Shown here: piece by piece, positions 1 through 7,823 of the stretch | How positions within the stretch are numbered: position 1 is the first letter of the stretch | Layout of the letters: each line of letters opens with the position of its first letter | Assembly: GCA_944387905.1 (NCBI GenBank) | Contig: CALXGU010000010.1 | Location: 1 to 17,483, forward strand | Direction of reading: 5' to 3' | Length of the DNA: 17,483 bases | Source of the DNA: an uncultured Clostridia bacterium | Lineage (GTDB): Bacteria > Bacillota > Clostridia > Oscillospirales > QAKW01 | Program-made: the position numbers and the translations under genes | The notes under the pieces: model-generated | The model's database searches: none | The model's input: the letters and a program-made list of their open reading frames with translations, nothing else | What the model was told of the DNA's origin: nothing

Positions 1-1169
1 ATAAAAATACCATTAACCAAAAGGCCGGCACTGATATCGAAATTAAATATATTTTGGATATAAAAGATTTTGATGACAGTCCTTACAAAAATCTTTTTAT
101 AAAAGATTTTAATATAATTCTTAACGATCCGGAAATAGAAGTAGTGGTAGAAGTTATAGGCGGACTTAATCCTGCATACAAGTTTGTAAAGGAATGCTTG
201 CTGAACGGCAAAAGCGTTGTGACATCCAATAAGGAACTGGTCGCTGTGTACGGAGATGAATTGCTTCAGATCGCAAAGGACAAAAATAAAAACTTTCTGT
301 TTGAAGCATCGGTCGGAGGCGGAATACCTATTATAAGACCTATAAACCAATGTCTTGCAGCAAACGAAATAGAATCTATATCGGGAATATTAAACGGTAC
401 AACAAATTATATTCTAACAAAGATGATAAAAGACGGATATACCTTTGAAGATGCGCTGAAAAATGCACAGCAGCTTGGTTACGCCGAGGCAAATCCTGCA
501 GCTGATATCGAAGGAACAGATTCATGCAGAAAAATCGCTATTCTTGCATCTCTTGCATATGGTGAGCATGTTGATCCAAAAAAGGTACACACAGAAGGTA
601 TAACAGATATAAAACTGGAAGACATCAGATATGCCGATAAGGCAGGATACGCGGTAAAATTGCTCGGCATCATTTCTAAAAACCCGGATAATACGCTTTA
701 TATTATGGTAGCTCCGTTTTTAGTTGAAAAATCTATTCCGCTTGCGGGTGTTGAAGATGTATACAATGCTATCCTTGTTCAAGGCGATGCGGTCGGAATA
801 TCTCTGTTTTACGGCCGCGGGGCAGGGAAGCTTCCGACTGCATCTGCTGTTGTTGCAGATGTAATCGATTGTGCAAAACATTTAAATACCAGAAAATATC
901 TTTATTGGAAATCATCTGATGGAAGCTTTATTGCAGACTATAAGAAAATGCCTCTTAGACGGTATGTCAGTTTTGCAAGCGGGACTCAAATCAGCGAACA
1001 GGATATAAAGACTGTTTTTGCTCAGTCACAGGTATTTACTGATTTTGATAAACCGGTTTTCATAACTGAGCAGTTAAGTGAATATGATTTCTATGAGAAA
1101 ATAAGTGTTTTAGAAAAAAACACCGGAGTAAAAGCAGACTCCGTTATCAGGGTATTTAATTTAAATTGA
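1..1169 (+). CDS. hom: Homoserine dehydrogenase, 5'-truncated by the window edge
   Basis: Reduces aspartate semialdehyde to homoserine with NAD(P)H, the branch toward threonine and methionine. The reading frame is open from position 3 to the stop at 1167-1169, and protein similarity continues upstream of the first internal TTG (54), so the N-terminal dinucleotide-binding start lies outside the window. Visible are VTSNKELVA at the end of the Rossmann part, the substrate-domain block FEASVGGGIPIIRP, SGILNGTTNYILTKM, the AEANPAADIEGTD block, and GRGAGKLPTASAVVADV. About 90 C-terminal residues, starting near KYLYWKSS, look like an ACT-type regulatory domain, as in threonine-inhibited enzymes. The lysC start is only 18 nt downstream with its own ribosome site, so the two are probably co-transcribed. 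Family identity is secure; feedback inhibition by threonine is inferred from the ACT domain. Confidence 0.96.
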   Translation, partial: KNTINQKAGTDIEIKYILDIKDFDDSPYKNLFIKDFNIILNDPEIEVVVEVIGGLNPAYKFVKECLLNGKSVVTSNKELVAVYGDELLQIAKDKNKNFLFEASVGGGIPIIRPINQCLAANEIESISGILNGTTNYILTKMIKDGYTFEDALKNAQQLGYAEANPAADIEGTDSCRKIAILASLAYGEHVDPKKVHTEGITDIKLEDIRYADKAGYAVKLLGIISKNPDNTLYIMVAPFLVEKSIPLAGVEDVYNAILVQGDAVGISLFYGRGAGKLPTASAVVADVIDCAKHLNTRKYLYWKSSDGSFIADYKKMPLRRYVSFASGTQISEQDIKTVFAQSQVFTDFDKPVFITEQLSEYDFYEKISVLEKNTGVKADSVIRVFNLN

Positions 1170-1187
1170 TGAAAAGGGTGATGAAAA

Positions 1188-2396
1188 ATGGGATTGATTG
1201 TACAAAAATTCGGCGGAACATCGGTTGCAGATGCAGAGTGTATCAGAAATGTTGCAGATATAGTAACAAATACTTATAAAGAGGGAAATGACGTTGTTGT
1301 GGTAGTTTCGGCACAGGGCGATACTACTGATGACCTAATAGCTAAAGCTATTGAAATAAACCCCAAAAGCTCAAAACGTGAAATGGATATGCTATTATCT
1401 ACAGGCGAACAAATTTCCATGTCACTTTTAGCAATGGCGATACAAAAACTCGGATTTCCCGTCATATCTCTTACCGGCTGGCAGGCCGGTGTAAAAACAG
1501 ACAGTACATATGGTGCTGCCAGAATCCACAGAATAGAATCCGAGCGTGTCGCAAGAGAGCTGGACAGGCATAATATAGTTATAGTCGCCGGATTCCAAGG
1601 CATAAACAAATACGATGATATAACAACACTTGGACGCGGCGGTTCGGATACAAGTGCAGTCGCTCTTGCGGCATCACTTAAAGCTGACGCCTGTCAGATT
1701 TATACGGATGTGGACGGTGTGTATTCCGCCGATCCCAGAAAAGTAAAAGACGCTGTTTTACGCAGTGAAATTTCATATGATGAAATGCTGGAGCTTGCGT
1801 CATGCGGCGCTCAGGTTCTTCATAACAGAAGTGTTGAGATGGCCAAAAAATATAATGTCAAACTGGAAGTACTGTCAAGCTTTACAAGAAAGCCCGGTAC
1901 TGAAGTCAAGGGAGGAATCTTTGTGGAAAAAATGTTAGTAAGCAGTGTCGCCAAGGATTGCGACGTTGCAAGAATTTCAGTTATTGGTGTAAAAAACGAG
2001 CCCGGAGTGGCATTTCAAATGTTTTCACTGCTGGCAAAAAAGGGAGTTAACGTTGATATTATTCTCCAATCTGTCGGGAGAGACTCGAGAAAGGATATTT
2101 CATTTACCACAAATCTCTCTTCTTTGGATACCGCTCTTGAGGTGATCAACGAAAACAAGGAAATGTTCGGCGCTTCTAATGTTATTGCAGATACATCAAT
2201 TGCTAAAGTTTCTATAGTCGGTGCGGGTATGATAAACAATACCGGTGTAGCCGCAAAGATGTTTGAAGCTCTTTATGATGCTCATATAAATATACAAATG
2301 ATTTCGACAAGTGAAATTAGAATTTCTGTACTTATTGATAAAGATCTTGCCGATATTGCAGTAAGTACCATACATTCAAAATTTTTTAACAATTAA
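1188..2396 (+). CDS. lysC: Aspartate kinase (aspartokinase II-like, two ACT domains)
   Basis: Phosphorylates aspartate, the first step toward lysine, diaminopimelate, threonine and methionine. The 402-aa protein opens with the nucleotide-binding KFGGTS motif (K7-S12), followed by STGEQISMSLLA, GWQAGVKTD, TLGRGGSDTSAVALA and YTDVDGVYSADPR, all typical of the amino-acid kinase fold. The C-terminal third holds two ACT modules, with SVIGVKNEPGVAFQMFSLL in the first and VSIVGAGMINNTGVAAKMF plus MISTSEIRISVLI in the second; these normally bind lysine or threonine. The ATG at 1188 follows AGGGTGATG and matches the usual family start. Length is normal. It follows hom by 18 nt and is followed by a hairpin, so it closes that transcription unit. 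Monofunctional, not fused to hom. Lysine sensitivity is inferred from family. Confidence 0.97.
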   Translation: MGLIVQKFGGTSVADAECIRNVADIVTNTYKEGNDVVVVVSAQGDTTDDLIAKAIEINPKSSKREMDMLLSTGEQISMSLLAMAIQKLGFPVISLTGWQAGVKTDSTYGAARIHRIESERVARELDRHNIVIVAGFQGINKYDDITTLGRGGSDTSAVALAASLKADACQIYTDVDGVYSADPRKVKDAVLRSEISYDEMLELASCGAQVLHNRSVEMAKKYNVKLEVLSSFTRKPGTEVKGGIFVEKMLVSSVAKDCDVARISVIGVKNEPGVAFQMFSLLAKKGVNVDIILQSVGRDSRKDISFTTNLSSLDTALEVINENKEMFGASNVIADTSIAKVSIVGAGMINNTGVAAKMFEALYDAHINIQMISTSEIRISVLIDKDLADIAVSTIHSKFFNN

Positions 2397-2402
2397 AAAT
2401 TT

Positions 2403-2428
2403 AAACGGTATATGAAAGTATACCGTTT
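2403..2428 (+). terminator. Hairpin terminator after lysC
   Basis: A perfect 10-bp stem (2403-2412 with 2419-2428) with a 6-nt loop lies 7 nt after the lysC stop. It is preceded by an A-rich run and followed by TTATCTT, a weak U tract. It probably ends the hom-lysC transcript and separates it from sigK. Confidence 0.65.
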
Positions 2429-2458
2429 TATCTTCATATAATTATCAAGGGTGATTGA

Positions 2459-3142
2459 ATGTTTGAACTTTTAAGCAGTCTCTTTGATAATTTTATGTTT
2501 TTGATATTATATATATCAAACGGCGCATCTTTTCCCAAACCTTTAACTCCCGGCGAGGAACAATTTTATATAGAAAAATTACAAAAAGGAGATAAAAAGG
2601 CGAGGGATATTTTGATCGAACGCAATTTGAGACTCGTTGCGCATGTGATAAAAAAATATTACGCAAACAGTGCCGATCAGGAAGACCTGATTTCTATCGG
2701 GACAATAGGTCTGATAAAAGGTATTACATCCTATAAACCCGCTAAAGGTACCAAGCTTGCAACATATGCTGCTCGATGTATAGAAAATGAAATTTTGATG
2801 CACTTCCGTGCCCAGCGTAAAAATCAAAATGAAACCTTTATCAGTGATCCTATTGATGTTGATGATGACGGAAATTCTCTAACATATATGGATATCGTCT
2901 GTCAGGAAGATGATATAGCCGATTGCATCGATTTAAAGGTAAACGCTAAAAAGCTGTACTCATTTATAAATGATTTGCCGGAGAGAGAAAAACTGATAAT
3001 AACTATGCGTTATGGTCTTTACAATACAAAAAGTTTAACGCAAAAAGAAGTAGCTAAAAAGATGCGGATATCCCGAAGTTATGTGTCACGAATAGAAAAA
3101 AAAGCACTTGAAAAATTAAAAGACAAATTTGACGGAAAATAA
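2459..3142 (+). CDS. sigK: RNA polymerase sporulation sigma factor SigK with pro-sequence
   Basis: Directs late mother-cell transcription (cortex, coat, lysis) during endospore formation. The 227-aa protein has a hydrophobic N-terminal extension (residues about 1-20) and then FPKPLTPGEE, aligning with the Bacillus pro-sigma-K leader. By that alignment, the intramembrane protease SpoIVFB would cut next to Tyr18. Region 2 is clear (NLRLVAHVIKKYY, EDLISIGTIGLIKGI, GTKLATYAARCIENEILMH). Region 4 ends in a helix-turn-helix (SLTQKEVAKKMRISRSYVS). The gene is uninterrupted, so there is no skin-type element here. The ATG follows AAGGGTGATTG. CATATAAT at 2435-2442 resembles a sigma-E -10 box, but I could not place a convincing -35. 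The next gene starts 1 nt after the stop, so sigK heads a three-gene unit with a GNAT-like protein and a HAD phosphatase. Confidence 0.95.
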   Translation: MFELLSSLFDNFMFLILYISNGASFPKPLTPGEEQFYIEKLQKGDKKARDILIERNLRLVAHVIKKYYANSADQEDLISIGTIGLIKGITSYKPAKGTKLATYAARCIENEILMHFRAQRKNQNETFISDPIDVDDDGNSLTYMDIVCQEDDIADCIDLKVNAKKLYSFINDLPEREKLIITMRYGLYNTKSLTQKEVAKKMRISRSYVSRIEKKALEKLKDKFDGK

Positions 3143-3143
3143 T

Positions 3144-3521
3144 ATGCTGAGTATAAAAAAAATAACGGATAAAAAAATAATAACTGAGCTCAATGATAGA
3201 TATAATCTTGTTACAGAATCGGACCGGCTGTATTTAGGAGCTGTTTCAAATAATCAAATAATTGAGTTTATACAATATGAATTATGTGATGATACACTTT
3301 ATGTAGATTACATATCAAATATAAGCGGTGACTTTTCAGTAATATACGGTCTTATTAAATCTTTACTGTTTGCCTGCGATATAAATATAATAAAAAAAAT
3401 TGTTTTGCCGAATGAATATTCGCTGCTTGCAGAAAGTTTAGGCTTTGAAAAAAAACCAGACAGCTATGTCCTTTTACTTGAAAATTATTCAAATAAAAGC
3501 TGTGGCGACGGAAAGGAATAA
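3144..3521 (+). CDS. Small GNAT-like protein of unknown substrate
   Basis: A 125-aa protein starting at ATG 3144, one base after the sigK stop. An in-frame TTG at 3129 lacks a ribosome site, whereas GGAAAA lies just ahead of 3144. The predicted strand-helix order (YLGAVSNNQIIEFIQYE, then TLYVDYISNI, a helix FSVIYGLIKSLLF, a strand and LLAESLGFEKK) resembles the C-terminal half of GCN5-related acetyltransferases, where an L-x-x-x-x-GF motif near the end is common. The usual acetyl-CoA pyrophosphate loop (R/Q-x-x-G-x-G/A) is not visible, so activity is doubtful. It sits between sigK and a HAD phosphatase, 3 nt before the latter, and is probably translated with them. Assignment rests on fold-like pattern only; it could be an unrelated small conserved protein. 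Confidence 0.6.
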   Translation: MLSIKKITDKKIITELNDRYNLVTESDRLYLGAVSNNQIIEFIQYELCDDTLYVDYISNISGDFSVIYGLIKSLLFACDINIIKKIVLPNEYSLLAESLGFEKKPDSYVLLLENYSNKSCGDGKE

Positions 3522-3524
3522 AAA

Positions 3525-4331
3525 ATGACTCGACTTAGAGATAAAAAACTGTTTCTACTTGATATGGACGGAACAATATATCTTGGTGATGAAATATTCG
3601 ACGGTACGCTTGATTTTTTGAAATGGGTAAAACAATCAGGCGGAAGATATATGTTTTTAACTAATAATTCATCAAAAAGCGTTGATAAATACATTGAAAA
3701 ACTGAATAAAATGGGTATATCAGCCGAAAAAGATGATTTTACAACATCTGCTCAAGCAACCGGGTTATATCTTCAAAAAAACAATAAAAATGATAAAATA
3801 TATGTTTTTGGCACACAATCGTTAAAGCAGGAGCTTAAATTATATTCGTTAAATATAACTGACAAGCTGGAAGATGATATAACATGTCTTGTAATGGGTT
3901 TTGACACAGAACTGACATTCCAAAAATTGGAAGACGCATGTATTTTGCTTGGAAGAGGTGTAGATTATATTGCTACTAATCCGGACTGGGTCTGTCCGAC
4001 TGAGTACGGTTATGTGCCGGACTGCGGGTCAGTTTCACAGATGCTGTATAATGCTACAAAAAGAAAACCGAAATTTATTGGTAAACCTGAAGCGACCATG
4101 ATAGAATTAGCAGTTGAAAAATCCGGATTTTCAAAATCCCAGGCAATTTTACTTGGCGATAGATTGTATACTGATATAGCAAGCGGATATAACGCAGGAA
4201 TCGATACGATGTTAATGCTGAGCGGTGAGTCTACAATGGATGATTTAAAGGATTTTGATTTTAGACCTACGTATATATATGAAAATGTACGTAAGTTATT
4301 TGAATACTTAAATAACAGCGGCGATAATTAA
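3525..4331 (+). CDS. HAD-IIA family phosphatase (NagD/p-nitrophenyl phosphatase type)
   Basis: Predicted cytoplasmic phosphatase of 268 aa from the haloacid dehalogenase superfamily, subclass IIA. Motif I is LDMDGTIYLG with nucleophile Asp13 and acid/base Asp15. Motif II is LTNNSS with Thr46. Motif III Lys falls in IGKPEATM, and motif IV is LLGDRLYTDI, whose acidic residues bind magnesium. The part between motifs II and III carries the C2 cap (VMGFDTELTFQKLEDACILL and following), typical of NagD, AraL and phosphoglycolate phosphatase relatives. Substrate cannot be read from sequence; sugar phosphates, nucleotides and metabolite repair are all possible. GGAAAGGA at 3510-3517 gives a strong ribosome site with good spacing. 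Last gene of the sigK unit. Length is normal for the family. Confidence 0.9.
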   Translation: MTRLRDKKLFLLDMDGTIYLGDEIFDGTLDFLKWVKQSGGRYMFLTNNSSKSVDKYIEKLNKMGISAEKDDFTTSAQATGLYLQKNNKNDKIYVFGTQSLKQELKLYSLNITDKLEDDITCLVMGFDTELTFQKLEDACILLGRGVDYIATNPDWVCPTEYGYVPDCGSVSQMLYNATKRKPKFIGKPEATMIELAVEKSGFSKSQAILLGDRLYTDIASGYNAGIDTMLMLSGESTMDDLKDFDFRPTYIYENVRKLFEYLNNSGDN

Positions 4332-4355
4332 CAGGTAAACTACAAATAGAATACA

Positions 4356-4409
4356 TGCAGTCAAACAGCAGTACTACCATTATGATAGAAAATTATAAGT
4401 TTGACTGCA
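4356..4409. repeat. Inverted repeat with 32-nt loop, downstream of the HAD gene
   Basis: Two perfect 11-bp arms, TGCAGTCAAAC at 4356-4366 and its complement at 4399-4409, enclose 32 nt. The repeat begins 24 nt after the HAD stop. It could form an mRNA 3' hairpin, but it is followed by a pyrimidine run (TTTCCCTCCCC), not a T tract, so a simple intrinsic terminator is not obvious. Confidence 0.55.
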
Positions 4410-4423
4410 AATTTCCCTCCCCT

Positions 4424-4455
4424 TAATTGCACAAAATATTAATTTTGTGCAATTA
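4424..4455. repeat. AT-rich palindrome upstream of the recombinase gene
   Basis: A perfect 14-bp inverted repeat (4424-4437 and 4442-4455) with a 4-nt loop, centred about 93 bp before the recombinase start. The arms are mostly A and T with a GCAC/GTGC core. It can be read as a weak terminator for the sigK-GNAT-HAD unit, although the following bases (TATATATTGTTT) are a poor T tract. It can also be read as 11-bp arms around a 6-bp centre, the geometry of a Xer core site. The sequence shows the palindrome; both functions are inference. The rest of the 4332-4532 gap shows no gene that I can support. Confidence 0.6.
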
Positions 4456-4532
4456 TATATATTGTTTATTGTCTCTCCTTTTATATTGAAATTATTAATT
4501 GTACGTGATAAAATTATTTGGGTGATGTTTTT

Positions 4533-5504
4533 ATGGCTTATGACGATATACCAAAAAGTATTCGCGACTTTTTGTTTTACCTTGATGTTGTTACAGGTAA
4601 ATCAAAAAAAACTATTTATGAATACTACTTGGACCTGAGATATTATTTTAAATTTTTAAAAGCACTTAACGATAATTGTTTATCGGATATTGATAATGTA
4701 GATATTTCTTCTTTGGATATTGATTTTATTAAAAAAATCACTTTAGAAGATACATATCAGTATTTGTACCATATGAAAGAACAACACAACTGCTCAAACA
4801 GAACTTTAAATAGAAAGTGCTGCAGCATACGCGGCTTTTTTAAATATTTGTGTAATAAAACCAAAAAAATCGATTTTAACCCGGTAGAAAATCTTGAAAG
4901 CAATTCCCTCCCCCGGACTCTGCCAAAACATCTATCTCTTGACGAATGTGAGATGCTTCTCAGTTCTGCATCGGACGGAAGAAATAACAAAAGAGACTTT
5001 GCTATTATAACTTTATTCTTAAACTGCGGTATGCGGCTGTCTGAATTGGTAGGTATAAATTTATCGGATTTAGGCAGTGATTATCTTACAATTACCGGTA
5101 AAGGAAATAAACAGAGAAATGTATACTTAAATGATGCATGCAAAGAAGCTATTAAAGATTATCTTGAAAATGAACGAAGAAACGATAATCTTACCGAAGA
5201 CGCAAGACGTGCGCTTTTTGTAAGTAATAAAGGAAACCGCATTACACGCAGAAGAGTTCAGCAAGTCATTGATGAACATTTAAAAAAATGCGGACTAGGA
5301 GATAAAAATTATTCGGTACACAAACTGAGACATACCGCTGCAACCCTTATGTATAGATACGGTAATACGGATCTGCGCGTTTTACAGGAAATTTTGGGTC
5401 ATGAAAATTTGGGAACAACACAGATATATACGCATGTTGACAGTGAACAGGTAAAAGATGCGATCGATTCTAACCCTGTTGCAAATTTAAAAATAAAAAA
5501 ATAA
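4533..5504 (+). CDS. Xer-type tyrosine recombinase (XerC-like)
   Basis: Site-specific recombinase of 323 aa. An N-terminal SAM-like DNA-binding domain (residues about 8-115) is followed by a catalytic domain with Arg168 (CGMRLSEL), a Lys in the beta-hairpin GKGNKQRNV, His263-x-x-Arg266 (HKLRHTAAT), the ILGHENLGTTQIYTHV block and nucleophile Tyr299. All catalytic positions are present. I chose ATG 4533, with GGGTGAT 6 nt upstream, over the in-frame TTG at 4518, which overlaps that site. Overall length matches XerC/XerD rather than large phage integrases. No phage or conjugative gene is adjacent, so a chromosomal role, such as partner of the XerD encoded 2 kb away, is plausible. A small integron- or element-type integrase cannot be excluded. 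Transcribed alone and closed by a terminator facing yesL. Confidence 0.88.
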   Translation: MAYDDIPKSIRDFLFYLDVVTGKSKKTIYEYYLDLRYYFKFLKALNDNCLSDIDNVDISSLDIDFIKKITLEDTYQYLYHMKEQHNCSNRTLNRKCCSIRGFFKYLCNKTKKIDFNPVENLESNSLPRTLPKHLSLDECEMLLSSASDGRNNKRDFAIITLFLNCGMRLSELVGINLSDLGSDYLTITGKGNKQRNVYLNDACKEAIKDYLENERRNDNLTEDARRALFVSNKGNRITRRRVQQVIDEHLKKCGLGDKNYSVHKLRHTAATLMYRYGNTDLRVLQEILGHENLGTTQIYTHVDSEQVKDAIDSNPVANLKIKK

Positions 5505-5531
5505 AACCTGCAACTCAAAAGTGCAGGTTTT
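5503..5531. terminator. Bidirectional terminator between the recombinase gene and yesL
   Basis: A perfect 10-bp stem (5503-5512 with 5522-5531) and a 9-nt loop, with a long T tract on the plus side (5528-5542, interrupted by one A) and an A run upstream that becomes a T tract on the minus strand. It lies between two convergent genes and can serve both. Confidence 0.88.
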
Positions 5532-5540
5532 TTATTTTTT

Positions 5541-6260
5541 TTAAATTTCTTCATCAAGTTTTTTGCCGGTCTGAGGATCATAGCCGTCGATCATATGCTT
5601 TTTGATAAGCGGATAAGTAGCAAAATTTATAATCAATCCGCAGAGACTAAAATATATAAGAGCAAGATATAGTATACCGAACGTTGCTATATACAACACT
5701 GCCAAAGCTGTCAACCCGGCAATTATAATTGTTACCAGCATATTTCGCCAGAAGCCTATCCAAGCAAAGATAAAGGCATTTTTTATTAGCTGCTTGAATG
5801 TAAGCCTAAATGTTATCAGCATAGGAAAAATATAATAATTCATAAATATGAATATTGTCGCTGTTATGAACATCAGAGCCAGGGCTGCAATACGCAAAAT
5901 TGGAGATGCATTAAGCGCTATATACATATATAAATCAAATATAATAATAAAAGATATAACAAAGTCAATTATACCGATGAGCATAGCTTTTAAAAAGTTT
6001 GACTTAAAAGTTTCCCAGAAATCTCCCCAAATAAATGCGTGCTCTTCCCTGGCATAATTGCGAAGTATTTTAGTCATCCCGGCAATTGCGGGGCCTATAG
6101 TTATAACCGGAATACATGCCAGCACAAACAATAAATTTACTAATATGAGATTCCAGAATTTTCTGAACAATATATCAAAAAATACAATCAAACGCGGTCT
6201 GGTATCGATCTCATTCTTGATCCCCTTGCCTTCGCGCATGTAATCGTTGAATAAACCCAT
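5541..6260 (-). CDS. YesL/DUF624 family membrane protein
   Basis: A 239-aa integral membrane protein of the DUF624 (YesL) family. The N-terminal region has the family's characteristic sequence: FRKFWNLILVNLLFVLAC, then IPVITIGPAIAGMTKIL, then a loop with REEHAFIWGDFWETFKSNF. Four or five further hydrophobic segments follow (around residues 92-112, 120-140, 165-200, 200-215), ending in a soluble tail YDPQTGKKLDEE. YesL in Bacillus sits among pectin/sugar-use genes, but no such genes are here, so molecular function is unknown. The ATG at 6260 follows AAAGGAGA, which overlaps the end of xerD; the gap is 18 nt, so it is probably the last gene of spoIIM-xerD-yesL. The C-terminus lies just inside the shared terminator region. 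Confidence 0.88.
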   Translation of the reverse strand: MGLFNDYMREGKGIKNEIDTRPRLIVFFDILFRKFWNLILVNLLFVLACIPVITIGPAIAGMTKILRNYAREEHAFIWGDFWETFKSNFLKAMLIGIIDFVISFIIIFDLYMYIALNASPILRIAALALMFITATIFIFMNYYIFPMLITFRLTFKQLIKNAFIFAWIGFWRNMLVTIIIAGLTALAVLYIATFGILYLALIYFSLCGLIINFATYPLIKKHMIDGYDPQTGKKLDEEI

Positions 6261-6278
6261 AGTTACAGCTTGTCTCCT

Positions 6279-7178
6279 TTATATTTGTTTGGCTCTCGGA
6301 TGGCAGTTTGAATATACATTCATATATTTATTTTTGATGACTTTTGTATAAATCTTCGTAGAAGATAATGCGGTATGCCCGAGCATGTCTTTAATGACAT
6401 TTATATCCGCGCCGTTTTCAAGCAGATGAGTGGCAAAAGAATGGCGTAAAATCTTAGGCGTTATATCTGCATTTATATCAGTTTTACTTGCATATTGCTT
6501 GATTATTTTCCAAAATCCCTGACGTGTCATTTTATCGCCTAAAGAATTTAAGAATAGAATATCAGATTGCGGCTTATTTCCCGATAGCTTGTCCCGTGAA
6601 GCTGTCAAATAGATTTTCAACGAATCTACAGCCATCGGATAAAGAGGAACAATGCGTTCTTTTGAAGAGCCATTTTTTATAATAACATACCCCACATCAA
6701 GATTGATATCATAAATTGTAATATTCAAAAGCTCACTTACGCGGATACCTGTCGCATATAACAATTCCAGCATAGCCTTATCACGTATGCCCTTTACAGT
6801 CTCAGTATCGGGCGCAGACAAAAGAATATCAACATCCTTTGACGACATGATCTCAGGAAGAGTGGACGTATTTTTTTCATTTTTTATTCCTGTCATAGGA
6901 TTAAAATCAACTATTTTCTTTTGCACAAGATATTTAAAAAAGCAGCGAAGGCTGGATAGAGTGCGAGAAATAGTGGCACTGCTCTTTTTATGCTTTTTCA
7001 AATATGTAATATATCTTGAAATAACTTGAGGACTGACCTTATCGAATGCAAAGCATTCTATTCCCTGGAGAAATATAATAAAGTTTTTGATATCGCGTTT
7101 ATAAGACGCTAAAGTATTGGATGAGGTTTTCTTTTTGGTTTCAAGGTAAACGCAGAAATCATCAAACAGCTCTATCAT
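6279..7178 (-). CDS. xerD: Site-specific tyrosine recombinase XerD
   Basis: Expected to resolve chromosome dimers at dif near the terminus together with a partner recombinase. The 299-aa protein has the Xer N-terminal domain (about 1-100), then Arg146 (YATGIRVSEL), a beta-hairpin Lys in SSKERIVPL, the LRHSFATHLLENGAD block with Arg245, LGHTALSSTKIYTKV with His268 and nucleophile Tyr277, and a C-terminus ending NCHPRA, as in Firmicutes XerD. The first residue of the HxxR box is Lys242 (codon AAG), not the usual His. ATG 7178 is preceded by AAAGGAGG with 6-nt spacing, so the further upstream in-frame start at 7223, inside spoIIM, is rejected. Spacing from spoIIM is 13 nt; spoIIM near xerD is a known Firmicutes arrangement and supports the XerD name. 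Confidence 0.92.
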   Translation of the reverse strand: MIELFDDFCVYLETKKKTSSNTLASYKRDIKNFIIFLQGIECFAFDKVSPQVISRYITYLKKHKKSSATISRTLSSLRCFFKYLVQKKIVDFNPMTGIKNEKNTSTLPEIMSSKDVDILLSAPDTETVKGIRDKAMLELLYATGIRVSELLNITIYDINLDVGYVIIKNGSSKERIVPLYPMAVDSLKIYLTASRDKLSGNKPQSDILFLNSLGDKMTRQGFWKIIKQYASKTDINADITPKILRHSFATHLLENGADINVIKDMLGHTALSSTKIYTKVIKNKYMNVYSNCHPRAKQI

Positions 7179-7191
7179 ATCGATCCTCCTT

Positions 7192-7764
7192 TCATAAGAA
7201 ATGCATAGTAAGTCCTCTTGCAATATAAACGTAATAGATACACGAAAGAAAAGTAAAAAGCGAAAAAATTAAAAATTTCACAGCATGAGGTTTAGAATAA
7301 ACACTCGGCGAGACATATCGAGTATTATTTTTAAAGACATTATATAAAGCAATAGATAATCGCAAAGAAGAAAAAGAAATATACACAACAGAAATAAAAT
7401 TAACCAGATAAAATAAGTAAAAGCATATCGAGGCAACCAAGGCACCACGAAAACCGTAAAAGGTACAAACAGTGCCTAAAAAAAGCCCGCAGCTGACACC
7501 GCTGTAAATAATAACAAAAAATATAAGCGGCGCGCCGAAGACCGTATAGCCCAAGAAAAAAACCGCTGCCAACAATAAAAAGTTTTTAATAAAAAGAGAA
7601 AATAAATTATCAGCAATAAAGCTGTTAGAAAATTCTGCAGAAGTACTGATCCCGCAGCTGTAAAATGAGCCAAAGCAGATCCCGATCAGAAAAAACAAAG
7701 AAAAAACAGCCAGTACACGGAACTCGCAGTCAAAAATAAAATTTACGGCTTTCTTTATATTCAA
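7192..7764 (-). CDS. spoIIM: Stage II sporulation protein M
   Basis: SpoIIM is a membrane protein of the SpoIID-SpoIIM-SpoIIP complex that remodels septal peptidoglycan during engulfment in the mother cell. The 190-aa product has about five hydrophobic segments. The conserved core VFFLGYTVFGAPLIFFVIIYSGVSCGLFLG sits in the middle and is split here only by description: FFLGYTVFGAPLIFF then YSGVSCGLFLG. Start choice: GGGGAGG (7779-7773) runs into an in-frame GTG at 7773, leaving no spacing. TTG codons at 7767 and 7764 have 5 and 8 nt. I use 7764; the GTG would add three residues. First gene of the spoIIM-xerD-yesL unit. The upstream region has repeat copies that may be regulatory. I could not place a convincing sigma-E promoter. 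Confidence 0.87.
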   Translation of the reverse strand: MNIKKAVNFIFDCEFRVLAVFSLFFLIGICFGSFYSCGISTSAEFSNSFIADNLFSLFIKNFLLLAAVFFLGYTVFGAPLIFFVIIYSGVSCGLFLGTVCTFYGFRGALVASICFYLFYLVNFISVVYISFSSLRLSIALYNVFKNNTRYVSPSVYSKPHAVKFLIFSLFTFLSCIYYVYIARGLTMHFL

Positions 7765-7823
7765 CAAAAACACCTCCCCGGCTTTCTGTTAAATAATATG
7801 TACAAGCCATAAATTTTATGATC

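Noticed and set aside
1274..1609. 111-aa minus-strand reading frame
   Set aside because: Antisense shadow of the lysC kinase domain, with no start signal or context.
4447..4638. 63-aa plus-strand reading frame before the recombinase
   Set aside because: It overlaps the recombinase gene in another frame, has no ribosome site and begins inside the palindrome.
4533..7178. An integrated mobile element bounded by the two recombinase genes
   Set aside because: The DNA between them holds only yesL, the genes are convergent, and no direct repeats or cargo were visible; spoIIM-xerD is ordinary chromosomal order.
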